The translations under genes were made by a program, and so were the position numbers. From Erythrobasidium yunnanense (lineage: Eukaryota; Basidiomycota; Cystobasidiomycetes; Erythrobasidiales; Erythrobasidiaceae): DNA of 64,000 nucleotides. The notes below the pieces were generated by a model. The model saw only the letters and a program-made list of their open reading frames with translations. It ran no database searches and was not told the origin of the DNA. Shown piece by piece: positions 33,793-45,932 of this stretch. Within the stretch, counting starts at the first letter, position 1; each line of letters opens with the position of its first letter. The stretch is from NCBI GenBank assembly GCA_001600175.1, contig BCJC01000006.1, forward strand, positions 147,248 through 211,247. The letters are read 5' to 3'.

Positions 33793-35510
33793 ATGCCTTT
33801 CAGAGTGTCCCAAAAGGTATGTGTAGGTTTTAAGCGGTCCATAGCACCAGGCTCACTGCAGTCAGGCCTGAAATTCGAGTATGCTTCTATACCCTTCTCA
33901 CCTTGGCGGCCTTGTCTACCCTTCATCGAGCGCAGAATACCACCTATAGGACCTGCTGCCCTATTCTATCGCTACTTCAGAGTCTTCTGGATTGCCGTGA
34001 CGTTACCGACCTGGATCGGAGTTGTCTGCTTGTTCGAATTGCTGCCACGGGCTTGGGGAGACAGGATCAGCAATGCACTACTACCACGAAGAAAAGGCTG
34101 GACTCTATGGCAAAGATTCACTTATCCGATCTTGGCGAGAGCTGTCTGGTAGGTCTCGTGTTCTTTCTAATCTATCGCATCTCTAAGTTGGTGTACAGGG
34201 CAATCACATTCGGGCTCCCGCCAGCAGCGTCTCCTGTGACTGAGCGCTCGATACCACCGCTTGCCTACTTCTATGGCAGAGGGACAGACATAGAACCTGT
34301 CAATCTCGCCTTCGAGAACGCAAAAGACGAGAAGCTATGGATACAAGACGACGCGATTGATCCTAGAGGCAAGATCGTACCGCAAGACTACCTAGCTGGA
34401 TTTTGGATCAGGCGGAAGGGAGCGTCAAAGGCGAAAGCAACTGAAGGCAAGGATATCGAAGTGGTTCTATACGCTGTTGGCGGTGGCTATATCACAGGTA
34501 GGTGCTTATGTCAAGGTATGTGCGCGTACTGAGCTGTTTGCAGGCCACCCTCTTGAAGCAAGCCGAGTATTCGATATCGCCCGAAGGTCTGGAAAGCCCG
34601 TCCTAGGCGTAAACTACCGCAAAGCAGTGACGCTCGAGCGTGGCTACCCAGCAGGCCTCCAAGACACCATCTCAGCCTATGCGTTCCTCATGCGAAAAGG
34701 CTATACTCGAATAGCAGTAGCTGGCGACTCTGCAGGAGCAGGTCTTGCCATCGCTTTAATGCAGTATCTGGCACGTTTATCAGAGAAAGAGAAGGGGATG
34801 CGTCCGCCTACGCTTACACTGCCCCGTAAAGCATGCTTCTACTCGCCGTGGGCGGATCTAACCTTTTCGCATGACTATGGACAAGCTGTCTACTTCGACA
34901 TCAGTATGTCAAATACATTTCGATCCTCTACAACAAGCTGAGCAGCTTCCTTCGCAGTACATACGACTATGCTTGCGGGAGCTGCATCGGCTTATGGCAC
35001 GAATCTGCTCAACTATGACGGTGCGAGCGATAATGATCGAGAAAGTATCGCCAACATGAAGCGATCTCATCCTTATCTATCACCTGCACTTAGTGAGTCG
35101 CGGATAGAAGGGCGTGAAAACTGGGCTGACCGATTTGCGACAGAAACGTCCATCCCGTCTTTGACACGGACCCGGAAAGCAGCGACTATGCTTCAGCAGG
35201 ATACGACACAGTAGGTGTTTCCACCTTATGCAGAGTCCAGCTAAATGGTGTCGATGCAGGTTCCTTATCTTTTACGGTGGAGCAGAGTTGTTTCATACCG
35301 AAGACATGGCGCTTTGCGAGAATCTGCGGACTGCTGGCTTCGACGTAGAGGAGTATGCAGAAGAAGACGAAACTCAGTGAGTGCTCTGCCATGATGAATT
35401 GCAACCATAGAACTGACTTTGCATTCAGCGGCTTTCTGCTAGTCCCGACGTTCATGTCGCTAAAGGTCTTGCCGGCACTCGAGAGGATGGCAGCGTTCTT
35501 GGGAGATTGA
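33793..35510 (+). CDS. Alpha/beta hydrolase (HSL-type esterase/lipase) with N-terminal membrane segment
   Basis: Eight exons (33793-33816, 33862-34148, 34199-34497, 34544-34903, 34958-35092, 35144-35210, 35260-35376, 35429-35510) give 456 residues. A hydrophobic segment (about 45-65, VFWIAVTLPTWIGVV) suggests a membrane anchor. Catalytic signs: oxyanion-type AVGGGYITG, nucleophile VAGDSAGAGLA, acid FYGGAELFHTED and His in ETHGF. The classical HGGG histidine is replaced (AVGGG). Intron 1 is 45 bases and in frame, so retention would not break the protein. The exon at 35144-35210 has two open frames; only the chosen one joins in phase at both ends. Substrate unknown; probably a neutral lipid or sterol ester. 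Confidence 0.75.
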
Positions 35511-35710
35511 TAGACGTTATGAGAGCTGTCGTTGTACACCTAGGTCGCACACACGTGAGGGCTTCAGATCATCACCAACCGAAAGAGCTTCTCAGACTAG
35601 TCACTTCTGCCTTAGACGCTCGCTACCTACCTCTCTTCGAAGTCAGTCTTGCCTCTGTCGCAGCGGTCGCCCAGACTGAGAGACACCTTGCACAGAAAGA
35701 GCCGGTCGAG

Positions 35711-37309
35711 ATGCAGAACCAGCTTGGGCGACAGCAGCGCATACTCTCGAATTTTGCGTGCAGCTGTAGCTGCTCGTTATCATCTAAATCTTCTCCGCTG
35801 CGATGGCGATGGACTACCAATGCTGCCGTAGAAGCTGCATCTTCAAGGTCAAGATTCGGTCGGCGGAACTTCCGTACTTCATTGTACGCAGCATCAGCTT
35901 CGATAGCATCTTCGAGTGCTGGTGTAGGACTGCTCCAAGGACCATCAAAGCGGCCGCTCGAGAGCTTCTTCAAGCACAATTCTCTGGCTCGAAAAGTAGA
36001 GCAGGCGCAAGATACCCGTTCTGCAGAAGACAGGATTCTTACAGCAGAAGCGTCACATCTTCCTATCCGTTCTTCCTCTCCTCCCTTCATCAGCCATGCT
36101 GCTCCACAAATACCGGACACAATAGTGCCGCCAATAGCGACTCCTACATCTGCCTGGAGAGCTCTCGATAGTCCAAAAAGCTTACGAGCGCAGTTGAGCA
36201 TATACAAGCAGCTAGCGAAAGGACGACTATCAGCATGGGTAGTCCTGACTTCCATGGTGGGTTACGCAATGTGTCCTACGGATCCTGCTGCAGCTGCATT
36301 AGCGATGGAAGCGCTTGTCCAAGATACCTTCGGTACAGCGACTGTCACCAATGCACTCTCGAGCTCGCTGGACAGCACGGCTGCGGCGAACACATTCCGC
36401 GTAACGACTCTTTTGGCGACGGCAGCTGGAACCGCTTTGTGTTCCGCTTCTGCCAACACGTTCAATCAGCTTATTGAGATTCCGTACGATGCTCAAATGC
36501 CAAGAACGCAAAAGCGACCTCTACCCTCTCACCTCATCACTCCCCTCCACGCATTCACTTTCGGATCTCTATCGGGCATCAGCGGTCTTGCATTGCTAGC
36601 CTCTGTCAACCCGCTAACAGCCTCTCTTGGACTGTTGAACATCGTGCTCTATGCGGGAGTGTACACACCTCTCAAGCGTCTAAGCGTAGTAAACACCTGG
36701 ATCGGAGCGATTGTAGGGGGGATACCACCTCTTATGGGCTGGGCAGCATGCACAAATTCCCTTGATCCCTTCTCAGGACAAGCAGGAGCTTGGGTTCTAG
36801 CTACTATTCTCTTCGCATGGCAATTCCCACACTTCAATGCTCTTTCTTGGACGATTCGTTCCGAGTATGCAAGAGGTGGATATCGGATGCTCAGCGCCAT
36901 TAATCCAGGAATGAATGCTCGGGTGTCGTTAAGATGGTCATTGGCGTGCGGAGCAGCAGCTGCGGTCGGTGCACCGCTCGTAGGCTTGACGAGTTGGACT
37001 GTCGGAATGGTCACGCTCATTCCTAGTGCGCCCCTAGCGATATACGCATGGCGATTCTGGAGGGCGGGATCTACCAAGTCGCTGCAGGCAGCAAAGCAGT
37101 ACGGAGTCATGAATACTGTCAAGGGAGCAAGAGCGACGGATAAAGACCCGAGAGATGCTTCTGCTAGAAGCCTGTTCTTCGTCAGCTTGGTGCATCTACC
37201 ACTTCTTCTAGCGGTAATGATGGTAGGGAATGTACTTGAGAGCTGGCTGGCATCGTGGAGGTCAGATTCAGATGGTACGGAAACAGAGTCAAAGGCAGCG
37301 AGCGCGTAG
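35711..37309 (+). CDS. COX10: Protohaem IX farnesyltransferase
   Basis: Makes haem O from haem B for cytochrome oxidase in the mitochondrial inner membrane. Intronless here; 532 residues from Met 35711. The first 60 residues are Arg/Ser-rich, fitting a mitochondrial presequence. Seen: prenyl-diphosphate motif NTFNQLIEIPYDAQMPRT (Cox10-type N-x3-E-x3-D), ANPLTA-type loop SVNPLTASLG, YTPLKRLSVVNTWIGAIVGG, IPPLMGWAA, AWQFPHFNALSW and EYARGGYRML. Several membrane helices. The frame is open back to 35507 but would overlap the esterase stop. One of few intronless genes in the window. Confidence 0.95.
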   Translation: MQNQLGRQQRILSNFACSCSCSLSSKSSPLRWRWTTNAAVEAASSRSRFGRRNFRTSLYAASASIASSSAGVGLLQGPSKRPLESFFKHNSLARKVEQAQDTRSAEDRILTAEASHLPIRSSSPPFISHAAPQIPDTIVPPIATPTSAWRALDSPKSLRAQLSIYKQLAKGRLSAWVVLTSMVGYAMCPTDPAAAALAMEALVQDTFGTATVTNALSSSLDSTAAANTFRVTTLLATAAGTALCSASANTFNQLIEIPYDAQMPRTQKRPLPSHLITPLHAFTFGSLSGISGLALLASVNPLTASLGLLNIVLYAGVYTPLKRLSVVNTWIGAIVGGIPPLMGWAACTNSLDPFSGQAGAWVLATILFAWQFPHFNALSWTIRSEYARGGYRMLSAINPGMNARVSLRWSLACGAAAAVGAPLVGLTSWTVGMVTLIPSAPLAIYAWRFWRAGSTKSLQAAKQYGVMNTVKGARATDKDPRDASARSLFFVSLVHLPLLLAVMMVGNVLESWLASWRSDSDGTETESKAASA

Positions 37310-37511
37310 ATGGCAGAGAATGCGGTGACTTCGATGCTGCCAGAATTTGGATGCCCAATTCTACTCTGATCTAAACGTTCATTCGGTGCCAGACTTGTCT
37401 AGGACATATTGTCGTTGTATATAACTTGCAAGTAGTCTTACCGCGAGCGAAGGCCGTCAATGATGACGCTCTTCTATGGTACTAAACCTACCGACTCGGC
37501 CGTGAATTGCA

Positions 37512-39446
37512 ATGGCAGCTTTATTAACAGCAACAGAGAGTACCGAAACATTGACTGAAGAAGCTCTGAAGAAGCTCAAGGTGTAAGCCGAAAGGCTTCA
37601 CTAATAGATTGTCCAGGCTGAGGCTCGCCTGCGAAACAGCCCCGAATTGAAGGAGCTATGCAAGACCAAGAAGCTGCCCGTATCTGGAACCAAGCCTGTC
37701 CTCATTGCTCGTTTGCTGGGACAACCTGCTCCTATTCCTGCGCCTTCGAACAAACGCAAGAAAGACGCGTCAAGAGCCGAGACTCCGGTGCTATCAAGTG
37801 CAGCCGCACAGGATAGCACTGGTTCCAATTCAGATGGTCCTAATTCAAATGTCACAAATACCATATCGCAAGCGAATGCGAGCATCTCTGCAGCGAAAGC
37901 GAAGGTTCCGAAAGGCAAAGCGAAAGCTAAGGCGAACGAATCTTCCGCCGTCCAGACTGGCCAGAAAGGCGACGACAATGACCAAGCCAATACTGCTGCT
38001 CCGCTTGCAACACAGCCTGCCAAGAAGAAGGCAAAGGTCTCATCTGGTCCTGCAGGGATTCCAGATGTGCAGAATGCGCCGCAGAAGAAGCAAGCCATAG
38101 TCTCACAAAATACTATCGCAACCACCTCTGGTATTGCTGCTCTCACCGCTTCCGCAGCTCAGCGAGCGATTCCTTCGACGAATCCGACTTCTACGGTGGC
38201 AGCTCGCAACGTCTTGCTTCGAACCAGTAGCTCCTCCCCTTCAGCAGTTACACCTAGACCAGTTGTTGCTAAACCACCAGCGGCAGCTCCTGCGCCTACC
38301 GAAGCTGTCCCGCCAGCACGTCTGGTTCCCGGGAAACGCGCAATACCCGCCTTTGCAGCACTCAAGCCAATAGCAACTGATGTAGGTGCAGATGCAGCGC
38401 CATCTTCCAGACCAAGAGGTCCAAATGCACCGCTTAGTCACACGCTCTCAAAGACAAGTTTTCATACGGCAAAAGCAGGCAGGAACTCAGACAGTCACAT
38501 TCCCCCAAGATCCCGCACCAAAGCATTTAAGGCTCTTGTACCAAGAAAGGACTCAATTGCCCACGAAATAGCCGCAAATCGCTCGTACTCGACAAGTTTG
38601 CTTGCTGGAACCGCATCCACAACTTGCGACACCGAATTATTGCTTCAATCGTACTCATGGATGGCGCTCTTACTCGGCTCACAGTCACTGTCATCTTTCT
38701 TGTCCAAGTCTATTATGGACGACGGAAAGCGGCTGCAAGTTGCCCTTTCATACCTTCTTACAAAGCTCTACACGCTCATCGGCATCGCTGAAGATCTTGC
38801 CGGGCTTGAGAGTGCGCTCAAATCTGTAGCCCCCATCACAAATATCGACTCTTGCACAGAAGACGTCTCGCTCGTAAAGTGCTCCGATGGCTGCATACAT
38901 CACGTACTCAACGCATCAGGGGAAGTCATCGGCACCCAATGGAACGAAGCACCTGCCAGCATCGAGACACAGGCAGGTTCCAACGCAGAGCTTGTCATAC
39001 GCCCCGACTGGAAAGCGTATCTAGACGAGAAAGGGCAATCCTCGACTTCGCATAGCATCTTCAGCTTGGTTAGAAGCCCAGACGAAGAGTCTTTCGATCA
39101 CGGTATCAGCAAGCATTGGCTCGGGATGCTAGAGAACAAGCATCATAGTCAAGAAGCCAGTAGTCTCCTCGCAGCGGCCAGAGCTTACGTCCTCTGCCAT
39201 GTTGCAGTATGCCACGCCATTCCTGCACGAGCCGATCGAAAGTCTAACGCTGGTAATTAGCCCAATGCAGTCAGCGGCTCTTGTCAGACACTGTCCGAAC
39301 AACAAGCCGAATTCAGCGGACTTGGCGGAGCATCAACAGCGGCCAAAGTTCGCAAGCCAAAAGTATCACCGTTTCTGTACGTCCGTGCCAAACGATTCCG
39401 CTGTAGGCTGCTGAAATGGTTGGCAGGCCCATCTGTCATCAAGTAG
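37512..39446 (+). CDS. SAP-domain protein of unknown function
   Basis: Three exons (37512-37580, 37617-39206, 39288-39446) give 605 residues. The SAP DNA/chromatin-binding motif spans the first junction (LRNSPELKELCKTKKLPVSGTKPVLIARLL, about residues 29-58, read in two parts). Then about 330 residues of low-complexity Ala/Pro/Ser/Lys-rich sequence, an all-helical region (about 400-450), and a basic C-terminus (KVRKPKVSPF, VRAKRFRCRLLKW). Intron 1 is 36 bases, the shortest in the window. The third exon was chosen because TLSEQQAEFSGLGG joins in phase and stays open to a stop at 39444. Probably nuclear; no specific homologue named. Confidence 0.7.
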
Positions 39447-39738
39447 AAAGCGTCAGCTTCAAAGGCTTGCATCCGTGTATCGCGCTGATACAGACATCAA
39501 GTCGAGCACAGTACGTCAGTCAGATAAATACTTGAGGCGTACTGATATCAACCCAGCTACACGTTACGACTGACCGGCCAAAGCATAGGTGAGGAGGACG
39601 AAGGTGTACTGCCGATATTTCAGGACATGATCAAGTGCGATAGTCGTGGTAGGCCTCTGTAGTCGTAGGAAAGCTGGTCTGCGACAGTTCACCCCATGCA
39701 ATGCTTGTTTCGCGACCTTCTTTCTTGACAATGCCTGC

Positions 39739-42700
39739 ATGACCGACAGGCAGTCGATATAGTGTGTTCTGGCGGCCTTAATCAGATTTGATAACTGACT
39801 TCTCGCTGCGTTCCCAGCTCTTTCGGGTCGCTCCTGCGGCAGCTGCACGCTCGTCAAGGCCAGCTGAGTGCCGAAGCAAACGTCGAAGCTGCTGGCGATT
39901 TCCTTCAGAAACGCGCAGAGAAGCTCAAGAATTGCGCAAATCCGTTTGGTAGCCCTAATGCAGCGAATCGGACAAAGGTAGAAAGCGGCAGCTTGACCAG
40001 CGATGATGGCCAGGCTATCCAGCTCAAGCCAGAAGAGCGCGAGCTCGCCAAGAGCATAGCGCAACGACTTGTTCTGGACGAAATCCAAGCTGCGATACTG
40101 CTACTTGCTTGGAAGAGACACAGAGCTGGCGACGAGCTGACCCAGACGAAGCTCGAAACAAACGACGACTTCTGGACCGACTTTACGCTCTTTACCTTTT
40201 CCGAGAGGCTCGATGTTATCAATACAGTTACACATCTGCTCAAGATAGGTGAGTCTGGTTCGGCCAGGCTTTCTGCCTGTCTTTGCGAAGATATCATGCT
40301 AATGGGCGCGGTATCCAGTCCCACAAGATGCAGACAATGACGTGAAGAGTACTGCTACGATCTTCCTGAACAAGTTGCTAGATCCGCTGCAGACAGGCCC
40401 CATCGCAAAGTCGCTGTTGGATCGCATAGTGCACTTGTCGAAGACACCGATACCTCAGTCAGCAGGCGCCGATACTCCTCTTTGGGCTACGCAGCATGTA
40501 CGCGAACAGCATGCCCTTCTACAAGTCTACTTCCTTCTCTACTTCAACCGAATGTATCCGGATGGCCGCTCCCTTCTGGATATCCTCTCGTGCATTACAA
40601 GCTGCGAATGGGGAACGCTACAGGTCAATGAAGGATACTTTGATTTGGAGACCAGGATGCTGGCTAGCGGCCTTCCTAGCCATCTCACCTTGGTAGCTCT
40701 GGAGAATCTAAACCTCGAAAGAGCGGCATCACCGCAGGTTGAAGACTATACGCTTCCCTCTGGATCTTCCGGCAGTGAGATCCAGGCAGATGCTCTGCTC
40801 CAGCCAAAGACATTTGAGCAAGTACACAAGACCATCTTGGAGCTCGCTCACGAGAGCCGCTTTCCAACGCAAAGCGGTCCCTTACTTCTCGGCTGGTCGT
40901 ACATTCTATACCGCATCACTACATCGCTAGCATCTGCGGAATTTCCCGAATCACACTACGATATGGCAGATATTCTGTTGCCGAAAGAACAGCATGTCAT
41001 TCGACCTAGCACTTCACAATCGCCAGCCAACAGCAACCAGTCTACACAGGCGCTATACGAGGCTCTTATCGCATACGCCATAGCTTCGCCAAGTATTCAG
41101 GCATTTTCCGGAGTGAATGCCCTGCTCTCGAGTGCCCCTATCGCGCAACCGGAGGCGTCATCGCAGGAAGATACGCTAGGCTATCTGTCGATAGTACAAT
41201 CTCTGCTCTCTACGGCCGCGCTCATCATCTACCTTCCTGCTCTCCCTTCGACCGAATACTCCGAACTCGTCACAATATTCGAGAAGCTATATTCTCAGCC
41301 GTCGGCCACTGTTCTGAGAGCTGAATACTGGCATCTATACGAATCGGGAGATTTGACGATGCCACAGGGTCATCTAGCGATCTTGGAGCTGGCACGGGAC
41401 CGCTTTCCCTGCGACGTTGTTCCGCTGCTTCGCTTATTGCGGGCGCTCTCGTCAGGCCTTTCATCGGCTTCCCACGGTTTGTCTCACGAAGGCGATGCTC
41501 AGCAGATGATCAAGGCCGAGCTGGACAGCTGGTGTGCCGATAATGTCCGCGACTACTTGAAAGCTCTGCCCACGGCAACACAGCTTGAGCCACCCATTTC
41601 TCCGGTCGTGCCTTTGCCGTACGATACTCTGTCACAGTCAGACTCCGACACACCAAGCCTTATATCCCTGAGACCTATCCCGATTTCCGCCTCTATCGGC
41701 GTTCCACGCGGTGTGGTAGGCCAGATCGTTGGCCCAGAAGATCAGAAGCCAGCTGTTATTCGATGGGATCTCGAGCGTCAAGGGGGATACAACGGATGGG
41801 CACTCCTGGGCGACATCTTGGCCGACTTTTTAGGCGAACAATCCGGTTCGGGTTCTGGACAAAGCTCGCAGGCGGACGTCTTCAAACAACCGAATGCCAA
41901 CGCGACTCCCCAGAGTATGTTCAGATGGGAGACTCAACAAGAACAGGTTGATGCTGTCGCTATTGTTTTAGAATTGTGCGTGACCGCCGTAGTACTCGCC
42001 TGTGATGGCCCGACTAACGTTAGACGCGACTTCAGAATCAATGGTATCCTGAGTAGCGGGTCCAAATACTCGTCTCAGCTGGTTCAAGACATTACAAGCC
42101 AGCCCCCGGAAGAGTTCATCAGCATCATCCTGCGTGTTATCGAGACTGGAGCATATCTACAGCCAGTCCCCACTTTCCTGCTCATACCTGCCATTCAAGT
42201 CATTTCTAATCTCCTCCATCAATACCCTGGTGCTATATGGACATACCTCAAGGCAGACTCGTTACTTCTGCCGATACAGAACACCAAGATCAGGTCCAAC
42301 TCAGGACCCTCGCAAGTATCCCTCGTACAACAGGACAAGGTAAAAGGAGAGTACTCGTCGACACTAGCCATCCTGGATCTCGTGCACGCCCTGTTCGTGG
42401 AGACCCAGCGGTCTATCCTTTCTACCAGCTCGCAAAGCCTGAACGATCTCAGACGAGATGTGCTAGCAAGAAGCGTTAAATGGGTGCTCGAAGCTATCTG
42501 GCCTTCTTTCCTCCATTGGCGATACGTAGATGTCAAACAGAAGTTCCAGCTCCATACCAAGCAAGTCGCGATACTCAGCCTTGCTGTAGAAGAAGCCGAG
42601 TTCGCTTTGGCATTGCAACCAGCGGCTCTGCTTCCGGCTATTGAGCTGGTCATTGACTCTCTCCTGTTCACCTCGACGACCTCGAAGATATCGCCTCTCA

Positions 42701-45700
42701 CGCAATGCATTCGGGAAGCCAATTCGATAACGAGCTACAGAACAGCGGGAAGACACACCGAGGCGGATGCCAGCGAGCATCGCCTATGCGCAGTGCTAGA
42801 TATCACCTACCGCTTACTATCGCTATCACGACATCTTATGCCAAGTCAGCCTTCGCTACTGGAGCGAACTGTCCTATCGTATTCAACACCAGAGGCTGAT
42901 TCAGCTTCGCAAAGCAACCTCATCGCTACCTTGTTCTCGTGCTTCACCTCGTCTGAGTATTCGCCTCATACATCGTACTTGGCGGTCCTTACGTTGGCTC
43001 GCTTGGCAAAGCTATCCTCCAACTGGGGTGCGGCAGCCGATCGACCATCTTTCCTTGGGCATCTAGGAGGCATGAAGGACTCTATGGCGGTGTTTCAGCT
43101 CACACTGGACATTGCGGGAGATCCGCACGTGGAGGTTGAGCTGCAGCTAGGCGCCTGGTCGCTTATTACGAACATTATAGAATCGCAACCTGGTCTTGCG
43201 GAGCTCTTCATCACAGGCTCACAAGCGTTTGCGCCTATTTTCGGAAAGAGTACTGCTCCGGAGGTATCTGAGACAGTGGTCACTCTAGCATTGAAGGTCC
43301 TTGAGGGCTGGGAGGAGACGTGCGACAGGCAGCCGACACTCCTGTGTCTCGCACTAGAGTGTCTAGGGAGCATCTGGGATCACTACATAGACTACCAGAC
43401 CTATCTTGACAAGTTCCATCAGGACAAGACAATATGGCCCAGGCTAGGGGACATACTCTGCAAGATCGTCGAGAGCTCTTCAACCTCGGAAGAGATCGAT
43501 GGCAGTCAGCGAGCTATTGCTTCATGTCATCGGACAGCAGCGCAAGCTGCTGCCGCACGCCTACTCAGTCTCGACATCCAGCAGGCTGTGTCATCTACCG
43601 AGCTATCTAAAATTATCGAGGGTTATAGCTTCCAAGCTATGGTCAGCTTGCTGGAAAAGCCAAAAGCGTTCAGCACTTCCACAAAGACTGCTTCGGCGTC
43701 GACATTCGATCCCAACTACCACGCGGATGTAGTAGCTGCTTTTGCAAGTACATTCGGGCTGTCGGACCTTACTATGTACAAGAAACCGCTTTTGGACAGC
43801 GAAGTTAGCAACGCCTTTGGTATCGATTACTTCTATCCTCTCGACCTCCTACGAAAACGATTAGAGGGCAGGTCTGGACCAGATATCACCAACGATAGCC
43901 GCACGATGGCGATAGCCAGAGTCGAGTCCCTTAACCTGTCTTGGTCAGCCTATGAAGCCCAGGCGCGTCTCAGCAGGACATGGCAGGGAGTATTAGAAAG
44001 TACTCTCCCCGAAATGGATGATAAGCGTATTGTGGCCAGCAATGTATGGTCTGCAGTTCTTCAGTTAGCGGAGACTGTGGCCACGGACACGCGGACCGCT
44101 GAGGTTGCACAAGCAATTCACGCCAACAGACTGGCAATATTGCGGAACCTGCTGGAATACCTTACTAGACCATCTTTGGAGTCCAAACCACAAGATATCG
44201 TTACATTGGTGAAGTTCATGCGCCAATTGATGACCAGCGAAGCGCTCAACCCCGTGGAAGCTCTACGAACTGCCGGCTCTTCTTTTCACGTTCAGGTCTT
44301 CCAAGTATGCTTCTTGGCATTCAAGCTATCTTTGGTGAACTTGAGGGCATCTACCGCTGCTCCAGCAGAGCACCGGCCGGGCCTGCTTGCAGACACCGAG
44401 ATGTGCCTTGCTGTCGCTATGACAGCTTTGCAAGCCGGCCTTCTCCGGACTAGCACTGGACTAGATACAGGAGATGACATGCCACTCATTGTTGCTCTTG
44501 TGCAAGAGATACTTGGCAATAGCATACGACCGAGGCCCAGTTTCTGGCTGGCACACTGTCAGCAGTTGGACCTGTTCCGACATATATTCGACCTCCTATC
44601 GGTTCTACCTTTCGATGACAACTCCCAGACACTCTCCACCAACCTTCTAAGGCTCTGTCTTACTTTAACCGCCTTTCCACAAGCGGCCGAGAAAATGGCT
44701 CTGAGCGGCCTGGTCTCTACAATCAACAACAATACTCTCACCGAGAAGCTGGAAGCTGGTCAAGTGCGGCCTAGACCATCTGAAGACTCAGCTCTGGGTG
44801 CAGCAGGTCACGAGCATTGGTGCTTGATGCTGACAGTGATGACCCAACTCGTTGCACAGCTCGGTCACCAAGTGCCTTTCATCGAGAACGATGTTCTTGC
44901 TTTCGTGCATCTCTACTACAGACAGCTGGAAGCTGCATTCCTGTATACTCCGGCCGACAACCTTGCGGCCGATGTCATGAGGGACTCGGAGAGTGTTCTT
45001 ACATTAGCGTCTCTCCAGGAAGTGCGGGCGGCTTCTTTGTTCCTCGACAGCCTTGTCACCTACTCCATAACCGTCCCGGCTGTGCAACCTGTGCTCCGCA
45101 AACTGGTCAACCGCTCCCTCTTGCTCCTCCAACAGCTTGTCTACCTTCTTCAGCATCCTACATCCCTTTCTAAGCTGGTCGAACCAACCACGGCAGCAGA
45201 GCGCGCTTGGCTGCAACCTGAGATTGACTCAACCGAAACGATCAATCTATCAAACTTTGGCAAGCGTCCGGTCGCGGCTAGCATAGTACAGGAAGTCTTC
45301 AGCCTCTGCTATTTCCTTGTCTCAGCGCTGGTGAGCTATACAAGTGCGTTCACAGTCTTGTCTCGCGAAGATGTGGACTGGCCTTATGATAGAGCCATCA
45401 TAGCGGTTGTAAGCTGTCCTGTCCCACGCATTGTGTGCCTGCGAATTTAGCTGATCGTGTTTATAGACCCCAAGCACAGCTCTTGGTGAACCAGCCTCGC
45501 AAGGGACTCTAGTAGACCTCATCAGATCGTGCATGGACGCCTCAGCTGCGGGTGTCAGCACAGGGAATACGACTCAAACCTCGACAAGGGGCCTCTTGCC
45601 GGCATACGATGCGTCCCGCTTCGGAAGAATGGCAATCTATACAATAGAAGCAAGCATGATTTTGAGTGGAACTCAGCTTGCTTTGACAGCCAAGCAGCAA

Positions 45701-45877
45701 GAAAGTAATCTTGGGTCAGATAGAGCATCTCTGCGAGCGAAGAACGATTTGAGCGATCTGGCGACCGACTTTAGGGATGAATTCTTGGATAGGAGCGGTA
45801 GTCACGGTGCGAGCAGCAAAGTAGACGCGAAACTAAGTGAAGCCTTGAAACAGTTGTTGTTACGGCGTAGAGTATAG
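39739..45877 (+). CDS. NUP192: Nucleoporin Nup192/Nup205
   Basis: Large alpha-helical solenoid of the nuclear-pore inner ring. Four exons (39739-39761, 39818-40248, 40319-45408, 45467-45877) give 1984 residues. Seen: SFGSLLRQLHARQG and ERELAKSIAQRLVLDEIQAA near the N-terminus, VPLLRLLRALSSGL, and ELQLGAWSLITNI in the middle, all without catalytic motifs and with continuous amphipathic helices, plus a total length typical of the family. The 23-base first exon (MTDRQSIY) is inferred: its donor gtgtgt pairs with a branch-like aactgac and acceptor at 39817, and it alone supplies a Met in phase. The main exon of 5090 bases is by far the longest in the window. Confidence 0.88.
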
Positions 45878-45932
45878 ATACCGACTAGCCAGCTAGTCAG
45901 GGTATAATAAAATAACATCGTCCGCTTGCCAG

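Noticed and set aside
35144-35210. Alternative frame for the esterase exon (HPVFDTDPESSDY)
   Set aside because: It looks protein-like but cannot be joined in phase to either neighbouring exon.
35507-35710. N-terminal extension of COX10 to 35507
   Set aside because: It would overlap the esterase stop codon, has no targeting character, and Met 35711 starts an Arg/Ser-rich presequence.
39564-40088. 174-codon reverse-strand open frame over the NUP192 5' end
   Set aside because: No family signal; the forward strand gives the nucleoporin N-terminus with good splice sites.
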